This document shows positions 1-7,987 of a DNA stretch of 64,000 nucleotides, piece by piece; positions within the stretch are counted from its first letter, which is position 1, and each line of letters starts with the position of its first letter. Where the stretch lies: assembly GCF_009826935.1 (NCBI RefSeq), contig NZ_WUMN01000005.1, positions 1 through 64,000 of the forward strand. The letters are read 5' to 3'. This DNA comes from Flavobacterium sp. Sd200. GTDB lineage: Bacteria > Bacteroidota > Bacteroidia > Flavobacteriales > Flavobacteriaceae. A program made the position numbers and the translations under genes. The notes under the pieces are model-generated. The model ran no database searches. It was not told where the DNA came from and saw only the letters and a list, made by a program, of their open reading frames with translations.

Positions 1-1
1 C

Positions 2-571
2 TATGATGGTAAGATGCTGAACGATGGCGGCAGGGTAGCCTTATACTCTGTAGCTGAAGCTACCAACCTTAGCATACAGGCAAGGAGTGCATTTGTAGCA
101 ACCGATGTTGTTCCTATGGGCTTTACAGCCTTGGCAGCAGGGCAGTACACTATTGTCATAGACCGCAAAGACGGCCTGTTTGACGAAGGCCAGGAAATCT
201 ACCTAAAAGACAACCTTCTGGGTACGGTAACCAGCCTTGAAGAGGCTTACACCTTTACCAGCGAAGCCGGTACGTTTAACGGCAGGTTTGAGGTGGTATA
301 TGCAGCCAGCCCATCATTGGGAGACGACGACCATAGCTTAAATGTCAACAGTGTTATGGTATTCAAGCAAGGCAATGGCATAGCCATCAACACAGGCTCA
401 GCTTCAATGAACAGCGTAACGATCTACGACATACGCGGGCGTCAGCTATATACCAAATCAGGCATCAATGCAACAGAGACTGTTGTAAGCGGCCTACAGG
501 TAGAACAGCAGGTACTTATTGTAGAGGTTGACACTGTAAAAGGAAAAGTCAGCAAACGCATAATTTTCTAA
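2..571 (+). CDS. T9SS type A sorting-domain protein, C-terminal part only
   Basis: The reading frame is open from the left window edge, so the N-terminus lies outside. The visible 189 residues are beta-rich and end in a typical type A T9SS C-terminal domain. A hydrophobic/polar beta pattern around 'VTIYDIRGRQLY' is followed by 'VVSGLQVEQQVLIVEV' and a short basic end 'KVSKRIIF'. In the family this domain directs secretion through the type IX system and is cleaved or used for surface anchoring. The cargo function cannot be told from this part. A strong rho-independent terminator follows 37 bases after the stop, so it ends its transcription unit. Confidence 0.85.
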   Translation, partial: YDGKMLNDGGRVALYSVAEATNLSIQARSAFVATDVVPMGFTALAAGQYTIVIDRKDGLFDEGQEIYLKDNLLGTVTSLEEAYTFTSEAGTFNGRFEVVYAASPSLGDDDHSLNVNSVMVFKQGNGIAINTGSASMNSVTIYDIRGRQLYTKSGINATETVVSGLQVEQQVLIVEVDTVKGKVSKRIIF

Positions 572-607
572 TCCCCCGGTTGCTTTAAACAAGCACTTAA
601 ATTAAGG

Positions 608-641
608 AGGCTGTCCAAAATAATTTTTGGACAGCCTTTTT
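608..641 (+). terminator. Rho-independent terminator after the first T9SS gene
   Basis: A perfect 13-bp stem (608-620 with 625-637, core AGGCTGTCC/GGACAGCCT) with a 4-nt loop runs straight into a T run. It lies 37 bases after the stop of the upstream gene on the same strand. Confidence 0.85.
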
Positions 642-870
642 ATTAAAATAGAAATATGATATTTATTTAAAAAACACATAAAAACTTGACTACCAATAAA
701 ATTACGTTACACGAAGAGGCTTTTTCATTATGAAAAAAAATACTATGAATTAGATCTGTGTTAATAAAATCACATACAAATCTTATTTTTTCTTACACAT
801 AATGTAACAAATAACACAAACTACCGTCTTATTTAAAAGCATTATAACATAATTAATAACTTAATATTTA
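642..870. other. AT-rich intergenic stretch
   Basis: The interval 572-892 is very AT-rich. Apart from the terminator at its left and the promoter box at its right, I see no gene, RNA or repeat in it. Confidence 0.5.
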
Positions 871-878
871 TATTTTTG
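871..878 (+). promoter_or_regulatory. -7 box of a Bacteroidota promoter (TATTTTTG)
   Basis: TATTTTTG fits the Bacteroidota consensus TAnnTTTG and ends 14 bases before the ATG at 893, implying a very short leader. No clear TTG -33 box is visible, so the assignment rests on the -7 element and its position. Confidence 0.5.
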
Positions 879-892
879 CAAAAAAATAAACC

Positions 893-1834
893 ATGAAAAA
901 AACTTTACTTTCTGTTGCACTTATAGTAGGTGCTTATTTTAGTGCCAATGCACAACAAAACATTTCATTTGAAACAGCTGAAGGCTATAACACCGGAGCA
1001 CTATTTGGACAAAATGCGTGGGTAGTTATGGATGATGAAGAAGGCGGGCCGGGCGAAACTGCTGTGGTAGTATCTAATGAAAGGTACACTGAAGGTGCAC
1101 AATCTTTAAAATTTGTTGCCGACGAAGAAGATAACTTCCTGTATTATGATGTATTAAAATCTTTTGATGCAGAAGGTACAACATTTTCAATAAGCCAGGA
1201 TATATATGTTGACGGCATTGATACTGAATGGGGCTCTGACCTTGATCTTATTACAGGTTATATAGATAGCGAGAGTGCTACTTTAACTTCTCTTGTATAT
1301 TTTTCTTATGATGGTACAATTAACATCCACACAGGATATGATGAAGAAGGATATCCGGTAGTTGAGGAGTTCTTTACCTTTTCAGAAAATGGATGGTTTA
1401 ATATTAAAGTAAGTTTTGACACAACTGCAGGTACAGTTACTTATTATGTAAATAACGAACAGGTGCATACCACAAATTTAACACCGGGCTTTGCTGTAAA
1501 TACTTTGGGCTATACATTTGGTTCTTACACTACATCTTATTATGCCGATAATTTAACGATAACAAGCGGAACTACCGGAGTAAAACAGCAATTAGCTTCT
1601 AAATTCTCTGTATCGCCTAACCCGGCTACAAATAGTATTAGCATTGCCAACACTGCAAGCGCTTTAATTAACAATGCTACTTTAACCGACGTTAACGGAC
1701 GTACCGTTAAAACTGCTAAGTTTGCAGGTGTTAGTACAGCACAAATGAACATAGCCGATCTTGCCTCGGGTGTTTATATGCTTAACATATCTTCAGATAG
1801 AGGAACTGCTACCAAAAAGATCGTTAAAAACTAA
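893..1834 (+). CDS. Secreted protein with T9SS type A sorting domain
   Basis: A 313-aa protein with a Sec signal peptide (MKKTLLSVALIVGAYFSANA, then Q). It has a beta-sandwich body of about 200 residues that looks LamG/concanavalin-like: alternating aromatic and acidic strands, a 'WFNIKVSFD' strand and a 'GTVTYYVNNEQV' strand. The C-terminus is a type A T9SS domain from about residue 235, opening with 'FSVSPNPATNSISI' and ending 'GVYMLNISSDRGTATKKIVKN'. The body is rich in Asp/Glu, which suits calcium or glycan binding, but no catalytic motif is visible. Most likely a secreted or surface carbohydrate-binding protein. It is monocistronic: promoter box just upstream and terminator just downstream. 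Confidence 0.88.
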   Translation: MKKTLLSVALIVGAYFSANAQQNISFETAEGYNTGALFGQNAWVVMDDEEGGPGETAVVVSNERYTEGAQSLKFVADEEDNFLYYDVLKSFDAEGTTFSISQDIYVDGIDTEWGSDLDLITGYIDSESATLTSLVYFSYDGTINIHTGYDEEGYPVVEEFFTFSENGWFNIKVSFDTTAGTVTYYVNNEQVHTTNLTPGFAVNTLGYTFGSYTTSYYADNLTITSGTTGVKQQLASKFSVSPNPATNSISIANTASALINNATLTDVNGRTVKTAKFAGVSTAQMNIADLASGVYMLNISSDRGTATKKIVKN

Positions 1835-1856
1835 AAATATCTTTATATAAAAATAG

Positions 1857-1888
1857 ATCAGGCCGCTTTTCAGCGGCCTGATTGTTTT
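1857..1888. terminator. Bidirectional terminator between convergent genes
   Basis: An 11-bp perfect stem (1857-1867 with 1872-1882, ATCAGGCCGCT/AGCGGCCTGAT) with a 4-nt loop is followed by a T-rich tract on the plus strand and a U-containing tract on the minus strand. It lies between the stops of the genes at 893-1834 (+) and 1903-5172 (-). Confidence 0.8.
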
Positions 1889-1902
1889 ATAAAAACTTCT
1901 TT

Positions 1903-4900
1903 TTACTTCTTTAAAAGCTCTTTTACAGCAGTTTCGAGTTGTTGATCCTGTCCGGTATTTGTTTTGCCCGGTTCGTTTTTAACCTTAACATCCGGCTCCA
2001 ACTGAAAGTTTTCCATCAGCCTGTCTTCTTTAACTGTACGCATACCTATTTGCGGTATCCCGAAAATTGTTTTACCGTCTATCATTTTCTCCCACCATAC
2101 AGCAGTACCCGTACCCGGAACCGGCATACCTATAAGCTTACCTATGCCAAGGGCTTTATATGTATAAGGAAACATGTGTGCATCGCTGTAATTGCCCTCG
2201 CTTATTAACACCGTCGAGGGCTTTTGCCATTTAAACAACGGCTCGCTACCCATTTTTTGGCCTCTCGGCTCAAACGTCATGTAAGGTTTGCCGCTTAAAA
2301 AAGTAGCAAGATCATCATGCAGCCATCCGCCTCCATTAAAGCGTGTATCTACAATAAGTGCCTGTGCGTCGTTATACTTGCCAAGGGCTTTTTCAAAAAC
2401 TTCTCTAAAACTCTCAGAATTCATACCTCTAACATGCACGTAGCCGAGTTTACCTCCCGATAAACGCTCAACATCTTTCTCTCTGTTCTTAACCCAACGA
2501 TCGTAAGCAAGGTTACTCTCCTGTGTAAGCGTAATAGGCTCAATAATTTCGTTCCAGCGTTTGTTAGTAGCAGGATCATAAAAACCAACAAGTACTTTTT
2601 TATTAGCTTTACGATTAAGCAATGCATAATAATTTTCGGTTGGGGTAATTTTTGTGCCATCTATTGCTTCAACAATAAAACCCGGTTTAATTTTTTGCTT
2701 GGCTTTAAACAGCGGACTGCGTTCCAGTACTTCAACAATCCTTACGCCATTTCCTGTATAAGCATTATCTGTAAAAATGCCTAAAGATGCAGTTGCATCG
2801 TCGCCCGGATTAAGCTCAGGACGATAGCGACCTCCCGTATGCGATGCATTAGCCTCGCCAAGCATTTCACCAAGCAAATCAGCAAAATCTGCCGAGTTGT
2901 TTATGTAAGGCAAAAACTTAGCATACTCATTTTTATAAAAATCCCAGTCTACACCATGCAGGTCCTGCAGATAGAATTTCTTTTTAAATTGCCTCCATGC
3001 ATGCTCAAACATATAAGCACGCTCGGCAGTCTCGTTCAGGTTCATTTCGGCCGAGAAGTTTACCGGCTCTTTTTTCCCTTCTTTAGTGCTTATTTTTACT
3101 ATCTTTCCTCCTTTGTCTATAAGATACAGGTATTCATCTTTTTTATCTAAAACCAACCTGCTGTCTTCGGCATTTAGATTAGTAAAAAGCTTGGTCTCTT
3201 TTTCCCTGAATTTTGTACGCCAAAGGTTGGTCCCTTCTTCAAAACGGGTAAGATAATACAGGTTTTCGGCATCTTTATCTATCACAAAATCAGACAGCCT
3301 CGACGAATGTATAGTAAGCTTTTGCTTGCGGTCCTGCAATCCTTCAAAATCTATTATTAAAGGTTTAACAGCTTCTTTTTCATCTGCCTTATCCTTTGCC
3401 TTCTTATCTTTCTTGTCTTTGTTTCCTTCTTTTTCTTTATCCTTTTTAGCATCTTCAAGCTCTTTCCATAAAGCATATTCGGGCTTGCTCAGTTCAAATT
3501 TTTTCTGTGCATTTTCGGTAAGGAAAATAGCATACACATCGCTTTCAGAACCCCAGCTTCCGTGAGAACGGTAACCTTCTTTGTCGGATGCCCAATACAC
3601 CATTTCGCCCCCCATTCCAAACTTTGGCTGTCCGTTGTTATAGCCGCTTTGACTAAGATTTATTGGCATTTTACCGTCGTTAACGTTCAAGAGGCCAATA
3701 TCAGTATTCCAGCGGCTGTAAGCCATATACGTTACAAGCATCCATTTGCTGTCCGGGCTCCAGGTATAATACTGGTCGCCATCGCTATAAGAATAATTAT
3801 ATTTTCCGTCAAGAACCGTGCGCACAGCACCGGTGGCTTTATTTTTTATCCTTATGGTGGTACGCTCTTCTAAAAAAGCAATCTCCTTGCCATCTGGCGA
3901 ATATTGTGGCTGGAACGATTCTTTACCAGAATTTACCACAGCCGTTTCTTTAAACTGAGAAGCATCAAAAAAATACTTTTCGTCTTTATTTACAAGGCTG
4001 GTTTCATAAATATTCCAGCAACCGCCACGCTCCCCGGCATATAACAGGTTTCGGCCATCGGGACTGAATTCTATATTACGCTCCTGCTCCGGAGTATCTG
4101 TAATGCGCTTTGTAATACCAAACTCTGTACTCACTACAAATACTTCGCCATGGCTAATAAAAGCAGCCTCTTTACCATTTGGGGATATAGCAAATTCATC
4201 AGCACTACCTTTAATATTCTCAATCACTTTTTCGTTGTAGCGTTCATCACTCTGTAGCTGTATGGATACTTTTTTTGGTTGTCCACCATCAGTTTGCGTA
4301 TAAATCTCACCATCCCAAGTGTAGCATAGCACCCCATTGTTAGAACGGCTAAGAAAACGCACCGGGTGTTTTGTAAAGTTAGTTACCTGCTGGGCACCAT
4401 TTTCTTTATTAGCATTGAGCGAGGCTTTCCATACATTGAAAGTCCCTCCCCTTTCGCTTAAAAAAAAGTAATTATTCCCGTCTGCAAATACGGGGTTGCG
4501 TTCTTCGGTATTGGTTTCGGTAACCGGAAAATAAGCATTCGCCTTAACATCATATATCCATAAGTCGCGGGTAACAGATGATGTCTGGTGTTTTCTCCAC
4601 GGGTCTTCATATCCCTTACGGTCATGGTAGAATATACGATTGCCATCGGCACTAAAAACGGCATTCTCCGCCGGGGTTGCTATAATGCGTTTCTCCTGGC
4701 CTCCGGCAGTTTTAACTTCATATAATTCTGGCAAATGTGGCGATGGAAATATAGATGAAGTTGCATCATCGAGCCTTGACGTGGTAAAAATGATTCTGTC
4801 TCCTGTAGGGTTGAAAGCCGTAGGAATATCATCTGCCGAATGGTAAGTAAGCCTCTTAGCCACTCCCCCATTTGCCGGTATTACAAAAACATCTTTATTA

Positions 4901-5172
4901 CCATAACGAGCCGACGAAAAAGCTATCTGGCTGCCGTCCTGGCTCCAAACAGGGTCGGCATCATAAGCTTCATGGAGTGTTAGCCTTACTGCCTGACCTC
5001 CGGTAGTAGCAACTTTAAAAATATCGCCCTGATAAGAAAACGCAATTTCCTGTCCGTTTGGCGAAATTGCTGCATTGCGCAGCCATTTTGGTGTAGAATT
5101 TGGCGCGGGAGCAACCTGCGCAAACAGCCCCATGCCTACAAGCATGAATGCATAATTAAAGTATCTCTTCAT
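1903..5172 (-). CDS. Tricorn-type S41 protease with beta-propeller repeats
   Basis: About 1089 aa with a signal peptide, so it probably acts in the periplasm on peptides. The first ~650 residues hold WD40/PD40-like propeller blades of the type 'FSPDGRNLLYAGERGG' and 'YSPDGKEIAFLEE'. A Lys/Glu/Asp-rich low-complexity linker follows (around residues 585-620). Next come a 'LHGVDW' region (tricorn histidine area), a PDZ-like segment and the S41 core with 'DTRFNGGGWLHDD' and 'EGNYSDAHMFPY', whose Ser (about residue 996) is the expected nucleophile. I chose the ATG at 5172 rather than 5223: the later start gives a clean signal peptide, and a promoter overlaps the upstream codons. The gene is monocistronic. 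Confidence 0.9.
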   Translation of the reverse strand: MKRYFNYAFMLVGMGLFAQVAPAPNSTPKWLRNAAISPNGQEIAFSYQGDIFKVATTGGQAVRLTLHEAYDADPVWSQDGSQIAFSSARYGNKDVFVIPANGGVAKRLTYHSADDIPTAFNPTGDRIIFTTSRLDDATSSIFPSPHLPELYEVKTAGGQEKRIIATPAENAVFSADGNRIFYHDRKGYEDPWRKHQTSSVTRDLWIYDVKANAYFPVTETNTEERNPVFADGNNYFFLSERGGTFNVWKASLNANKENGAQQVTNFTKHPVRFLSRSNNGVLCYTWDGEIYTQTDGGQPKKVSIQLQSDERYNEKVIENIKGSADEFAISPNGKEAAFISHGEVFVVSTEFGITKRITDTPEQERNIEFSPDGRNLLYAGERGGCWNIYETSLVNKDEKYFFDASQFKETAVVNSGKESFQPQYSPDGKEIAFLEERTTIRIKNKATGAVRTVLDGKYNYSYSDGDQYYTWSPDSKWMLVTYMAYSRWNTDIGLLNVNDGKMPINLSQSGYNNGQPKFGMGGEMVYWASDKEGYRSHGSWGSESDVYAIFLTENAQKKFELSKPEYALWKELEDAKKDKEKEGNKDKKDKKAKDKADEKEAVKPLIIDFEGLQDRKQKLTIHSSRLSDFVIDKDAENLYYLTRFEEGTNLWRTKFREKETKLFTNLNAEDSRLVLDKKDEYLYLIDKGGKIVKISTKEGKKEPVNFSAEMNLNETAERAYMFEHAWRQFKKKFYLQDLHGVDWDFYKNEYAKFLPYINNSADFADLLGEMLGEANASHTGGRYRPELNPGDDATASLGIFTDNAYTGNGVRIVEVLERSPLFKAKQKIKPGFIVEAIDGTKITPTENYYALLNRKANKKVLVGFYDPATNKRWNEIIEPITLTQESNLAYDRWVKNREKDVERLSGGKLGYVHVRGMNSESFREVFEKALGKYNDAQALIVDTRFNGGGWLHDDLATFLSGKPYMTFEPRGQKMGSEPLFKWQKPSTVLISEGNYSDAHMFPYTYKALGIGKLIGMPVPGTGTAVWWEKMIDGKTIFGIPQIGMRTVKEDRLMENFQLEPDVKVKNEPGKTNTGQDQQLETAVKELLKK

Positions 5173-5193
5173 TTTTTGATTGATTAGTAATAA

Positions 5194-5223
5194 CAAATAT
5201 ATTGTTTTCGTTTTATACAGCAA
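5194..5223 (-). promoter_or_regulatory. Promoter of the tricorn-type protease gene
   Basis: Read on the minus strand, a TTG (5223-5221) is followed after 19 bases by TATATTTG (5201-5194), an exact match to the Bacteroidota -33/-7 arrangement. It lies 21 bases before the ATG at 5172, which rules against translation starting at 5223. Confidence 0.75.
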
Positions 5224-5250
5224 TCTGTGCGCAATTTATACATAGCATTA

Positions 5251-5284
5251 TTGCAGACGGGCTCATGTGTTTTTTATATATTTG
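5251..5284 (+). promoter_or_regulatory. Promoter of the DUF2807 gene
   Basis: TATATTTG at 5277-5284 with a TTG at 5251-5253 (spacing 23). The ATG at 5316 follows 31 bases after the -7 box. The spacing is at the long end of what is usual for Bacteroidota. Confidence 0.5.
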
Positions 5285-5315
5285 CTTGAATCAATAATTG
5301 CCTTTACTAAAAAAA

Positions 5316-6152
5316 ATGAAGAAATTTAGCCTTATGCTGCTTGCACTGCTTTTTACTACAGTTGCATTTGCCCAAAAAAGAGAAAAAATAAAAGGGTCTA
5401 AAAATGTTACTATTACCCAAAAGGAACTCCCTGTTTTTGAAACCGTTGAAATTGAAGATAATATTGAAGTTTACTTTATAAAAGGCTCGTCTCAACGTCT
5501 TGAAATCGAAGCCGACGACAACCTGCACGATGCCATTAAGACCGAAGTTACAGCCACAACCCTACGCATATATTGCAGCAAAGAAATTAGTGGTGCAAAA
5601 AAAATGGTAATACGCATTACATATATTGACAGCCTTAAAAACATTACTGCAAAACATGAAGCTACTATATATGCAGTAAATGAATTGGAACTGGATAGCA
5701 TTACGGTAAAAAATCTTGATTTTTCCAAATCATTCCTTAATGTACGATCAAAAAATTTTGGGCTTATTATGAATGACAAAACTAAAGCCGAAGTTAACAT
5801 TAAGGCCGACAATACCACTATTGAGCTTAGTAAAAATGCTGACCTGAAAGCACTTATTGCTAGTCCTTCGGTTAAATGCGATATGTATCAAAAAACTACG
5901 GCTGCCATTGAGGGCGATGCAGAAAATGTTCAGTTAAGAATTGATAACAATGCCGTCTTTACAGGTAAAAAGTTTACAGCTAAAAATATGGAACTTACTG
6001 CCGAAAGTTATACAAAATGCAGTATTTTAATTACTGACATATTAACCCTTTCTGCATCGGGTAAAACCGAAGTTGGCCTGTATGGGACACCAGCTACAGT
6101 TACCATGAAAAAATTTGCAAATAACGCAGTAATAGCTAAAAAAGAAGATTAG
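5316..6152 (+). CDS. DUF2807 (head GIN domain) secreted protein
   Basis: A 278-aa protein with signal peptide MKKFSLMLLALLFTTVAFAQ. The mature part has the DUF2807 / putative autotransporter-adhesin-like signature: an opening 'FETVEIEDNIEVYFIKG' followed by 'LEIEADDNLHDAIKTEV' and then repeated short beta strands with 'LRIYCSKEI'-type turns, as in a right-handed beta-helix. The family is common in Bacteroidota, is exported to the envelope and has no assigned biochemical role. I chose the second ATG (5316), where the signal peptide starts, over 5298. It is transcribed divergently from the tricorn protease and convergently with trxB. Confidence 0.82.
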   Translation: MKKFSLMLLALLFTTVAFAQKREKIKGSKNVTITQKELPVFETVEIEDNIEVYFIKGSSQRLEIEADDNLHDAIKTEVTATTLRIYCSKEISGAKKMVIRITYIDSLKNITAKHEATIYAVNELELDSITVKNLDFSKSFLNVRSKNFGLIMNDKTKAEVNIKADNTTIELSKNADLKALIASPSVKCDMYQKTTAAIEGDAENVQLRIDNNAVFTGKKFTAKNMELTAESYTKCSILITDILTLSASGKTEVGLYGTPATVTMKKFANNAVIAKKED

Positions 6153-6171
6153 AATATCTACCCACAATTAA

Positions 6172-6203
6172 TAAAAATGAGCACTATATGGTGCTCATTT
6201 TTA
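6172..6203. terminator. Bidirectional terminator between DUF2807 gene and trxB
   Basis: A 13-bp perfect stem (6172-6184 with 6191-6203, TAAAAATGAGCAC/GTGCTCATTTTTA) with a 6-nt loop. The A and T ends allow it to work on both strands between the convergent genes. Confidence 0.8.
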
Positions 6204-6229
6204 TATTATCAAATAATCCGTTAAATGAA

Positions 6230-7183
6230 TTAATGGCTTCCCAGTTCGCCAAGGTAACGCTCCGCATCAAGTGCTGCCATACAGCCGCTACCCGCAGCGG
6301 TAATAGCCTGACGGTAGTCTTTATCCTGAACATCGCCCGCAGCAAATACACCCGGAAGATTTGTTTTTGTAGTTTTTGGCTGAGTTATAAGATAACCCGT
6401 TTCATCCATCTCTAACTGGTCTTTAAAAATATCTGTATTAGGTTTATGCCCTATGGCAACAAATAAACCTGTAACTGCTATTTCCTGTTTATCTCCTGTT
6501 TGGTTATTAACTACACGCAGTCCTTCCACTACCTGATCACCTAATACCTCATCAACTTCTGTGTTGTAAAGTACTGTAAGGTTTGGTGTATTTTGTACAC
6601 GGTGTTGCATGGCTTTACTTGCACGCATATGATCTTTACGTACCAGCATGGTTACATTTTTACAAATATTAGCAAGGTATGTAGCTTCCTCAGCGGCTGT
6701 ATCGCCAGCACCAACAATGGCTACATCCTGACCGCGGTAAAAGAACCCATCGCACACAGCACATGCCGAAACACCACCACCTCTAAGACGCTGCTCGCTA
6801 GGCAAACCAAGATATTTGGCCGTTGCTCCGGTAGAGATTATTATTGTATGAGCTAAAACTTCTTTACTGCCATCGATAGTTACTTTATGCCATCCGCCAA
6901 CTTCTTTACTAAAGTCTACTGCCGTTGCCATACCAATGCGCACCTGAGTACCAAAACGCTCAGCCTGTTTTTGCAGTTGCATCATCATAGTAGGACCGTC
7001 TACCCCATCAGGATAGCCAGGAAAGTTATCCACTTCAGTAGTTGTAGTTAGTTGCCCTCCCGGTTCAAGGCCGGTATATAAAACAGGGTTCATATCTGCC
7101 CTTGCAGCATAAATAGCAGCTGTGTAGCCCGCAGGACCTGAACCAATAATAAGGCATTTAATTTTTTCTATAGTATCAGACAT
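6230..7183 (-). CDS. trxB: Thioredoxin-disulfide reductase
   Basis: A 317-aa cytosolic FAD/NADPH flavoenzyme that reduces oxidised thioredoxin. The N-terminal FAD motif 'IIGSGPAGYTAAIYAAR' starts at residue 12. The redox-active disulfide is in 'CAVCDGFF' (C141, C144), where the family more often has CATC. The NADPH-binding glycine motif is 'AIVGAGDTAAEEA', and the C-terminal FAD motif is 'GVFAAGDVQDKDYRQAITAAGSG'. The length matches the low-molecular-weight TrxB family. It has its own promoter upstream and shares a terminator with the convergent gene. Confidence 0.96.
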   Translation of the reverse strand: MSDTIEKIKCLIIGSGPAGYTAAIYAARADMNPVLYTGLEPGGQLTTTTEVDNFPGYPDGVDGPTMMMQLQKQAERFGTQVRIGMATAVDFSKEVGGWHKVTIDGSKEVLAHTIIISTGATAKYLGLPSEQRLRGGGVSACAVCDGFFYRGQDVAIVGAGDTAAEEATYLANICKNVTMLVRKDHMRASKAMQHRVQNTPNLTVLYNTEVDEVLGDQVVEGLRVVNNQTGDKQEIAVTGLFVAIGHKPNTDIFKDQLEMDETGYLITQPKTTKTNLPGVFAAGDVQDKDYRQAITAAGSGCMAALDAERYLGELGSH

Positions 7184-7213
7184 GATATTTATTTGCTATT
7201 GATTTTTGTAGCA

Positions 7214-7245
7214 CAAAGGTAAGTTTTTAATAAAGATTTTGGCAA
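7214..7245 (-). promoter_or_regulatory. Promoter of trxB
   Basis: On the minus strand TACCTTTG (7221-7214) fits TAnnTTTG, with a TTG at 7245-7243 (spacing 21). It lies 30 bases before the trxB ATG. Confidence 0.6.
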
Positions 7246-7293
7246 GCAATAGCATTAGTTTTAGCTATACGAAAATAAAATTTAGCTATATTC

Positions 7294-7323
7294 TTTGTCA
7301 TAATAAATATTGTAGTATATTTG
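7294..7323 (+). promoter_or_regulatory. Promoter of tRNA-Pro
   Basis: TTTG at 7294-7297 and TATATTTG at 7316-7323 (18 bases between them) fit the Bacteroidota promoter consensus. The tRNA begins 19 bases after the -7 box. Confidence 0.65.
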
Positions 7324-7342
7324 CACCCTCTTACAAGAGAAA

Positions 7343-7420
7343 CGGGGTGTAGCGTAGCCCGGTCATCGCGCCTGGTTTGGGACCAGGAGGTCGCAGGTTC
7401 GAATCCTGCCACCCCGACCA
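7343..7420 (+). tRNA. tRNA-Pro (anticodon UGG)
   Basis: A full cloverleaf can be folded. The acceptor stem is CGGGGTG (7343-7349) with CACCCCG (7410-7416), discriminator A, and the encoded 3' CCA (7418-7420). The anticodon stem CCTGG/CCAGG encloses the loop TTTGGGA with anticodon TGG, and the T arm contains GGTTCGAATCC. It decodes proline CCN codons. DNA just downstream carries a recombinase relic, which fits use of this tRNA as an integration hotspot. Confidence 0.97.
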
Positions 7421-7442
7421 GTACAGAACTAAAATGTACTAA

Positions 7443-7476
7443 AAGTCGTAAATATCAAGTATTTACGACTTTTTTA
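7443..7476 (+). terminator. Terminator after tRNA-Pro
   Basis: A 12-bp perfect stem (7443-7454 with 7460-7471, AAGTCGTAAATA/TATTTACGACTT) with a 5-nt loop is followed by a T run. It lies 22 bases after the tRNA. Confidence 0.85.
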
Positions 7477-7523
7477 TTTTGTGTTACATACCAAAATAAT
7501 CCATATCAAATAAATATAAATGT

Positions 7524-7590
7524 GAGTCATTAGGTGAGTACTTTTTGGTTTTCAAAAAACCATTCACAAAAACGGGTTTAAAAATCTGTA
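7524..7590 (+). repeat. Left copy of a direct repeat encoding the peptide relic 'FTKTGLKI'
   Basis: The 25 bases at 7561-7585 match 40932-40956 with one mismatch, and similarity extends leftwards to about 7536. In frame from 7524 it reads 'ESLGEYFLVFKKPFTKTGLKI', which aligns with 'EQLREPFLIAKKTFTKTGLKI' at the right copy. Both are therefore probably decayed copies of the same short coding segment. The two copies flank 33 kb of accessory DNA in the same orientation. What the full-length protein was is unknown. Confidence 0.6.
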
Positions 7591-7708
7591 ATACAATATA
7601 TTACAACTATTTTTTAACATTTGCAGCCAAACTGTGCCTTATTGTGCCACTTTTTAATGACCATCTGAATTCTTGCAGTACTTAATGTCTAATTTTAAAA
7701 CATTTGGT

Positions 7709-7937
7709 ATGAAAAGCAAGAACACATTTGGTATCCAGTTCGTTATCAGGATGCCTAAACAGCAAAAAAATAAAAAAAACGACCGTGTATGCCCGCATAA
7801 CGGTAAATGGAAGAAGGTCTGAAATCTCCCTTAAGCAAAAAGTATAGCCTAAAGATTGGGATGATGTAAAGGGGCGTGAAAAGGTAATCGTGGAGTTTCA
7901 TAAGTATAGCTGTTTATTAAAGCTGATAAAATACTGA
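7709..7937 (+). pseudogene. Decayed N-terminus of a Bacteroidota tyrosine recombinase (integrase)
   Basis: From the ATG at 7709 the frame reads MKSKNTFGIQFVIRMPKQQK, the usual opening of Bacteroidota phage-integrase/conjugative-transposon type tyrosine recombinases. A one-base shift in an A-rich run before 7782 moves it to a frame reading 'TVYARITVNGRRSEISLKQKV', the next conserved block of that family. A TAG stop follows at 7845 and then 'PKDWDDVKGRE', and the frame ends at 7935-7937. The catalytic domain is gone. The relic lies about 290 bases after tRNA-Pro, so it probably marks an old integration event. Confidence 0.75.
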
Positions 7938-7987
7938 AAATTAATATTATGGTAAATATTAAACTGGCATGTTAAGCTTTAAAAGAT

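Noticed and set aside
5173..5223. Longer N-terminus for the tricorn-type protease (start at 5223)
   Set aside because: A full TTG-N19-TATATTTG promoter overlaps these codons, and the signal peptide begins at the ATG at 5172.
7227..7412. Minus-strand open frame starting MAGFEPATSWSQTRRDD
   Set aside because: It runs antisense through tRNA-Pro; this is a well-known false protein produced by tRNA sequence.
7401..7420. Duplication of the tRNA-Pro 3' end as an attachment site
   Set aside because: I found no second copy of the tRNA 3' end in the window. The flanking repeats at 7.56 and 40.93 kb are a different sequence.
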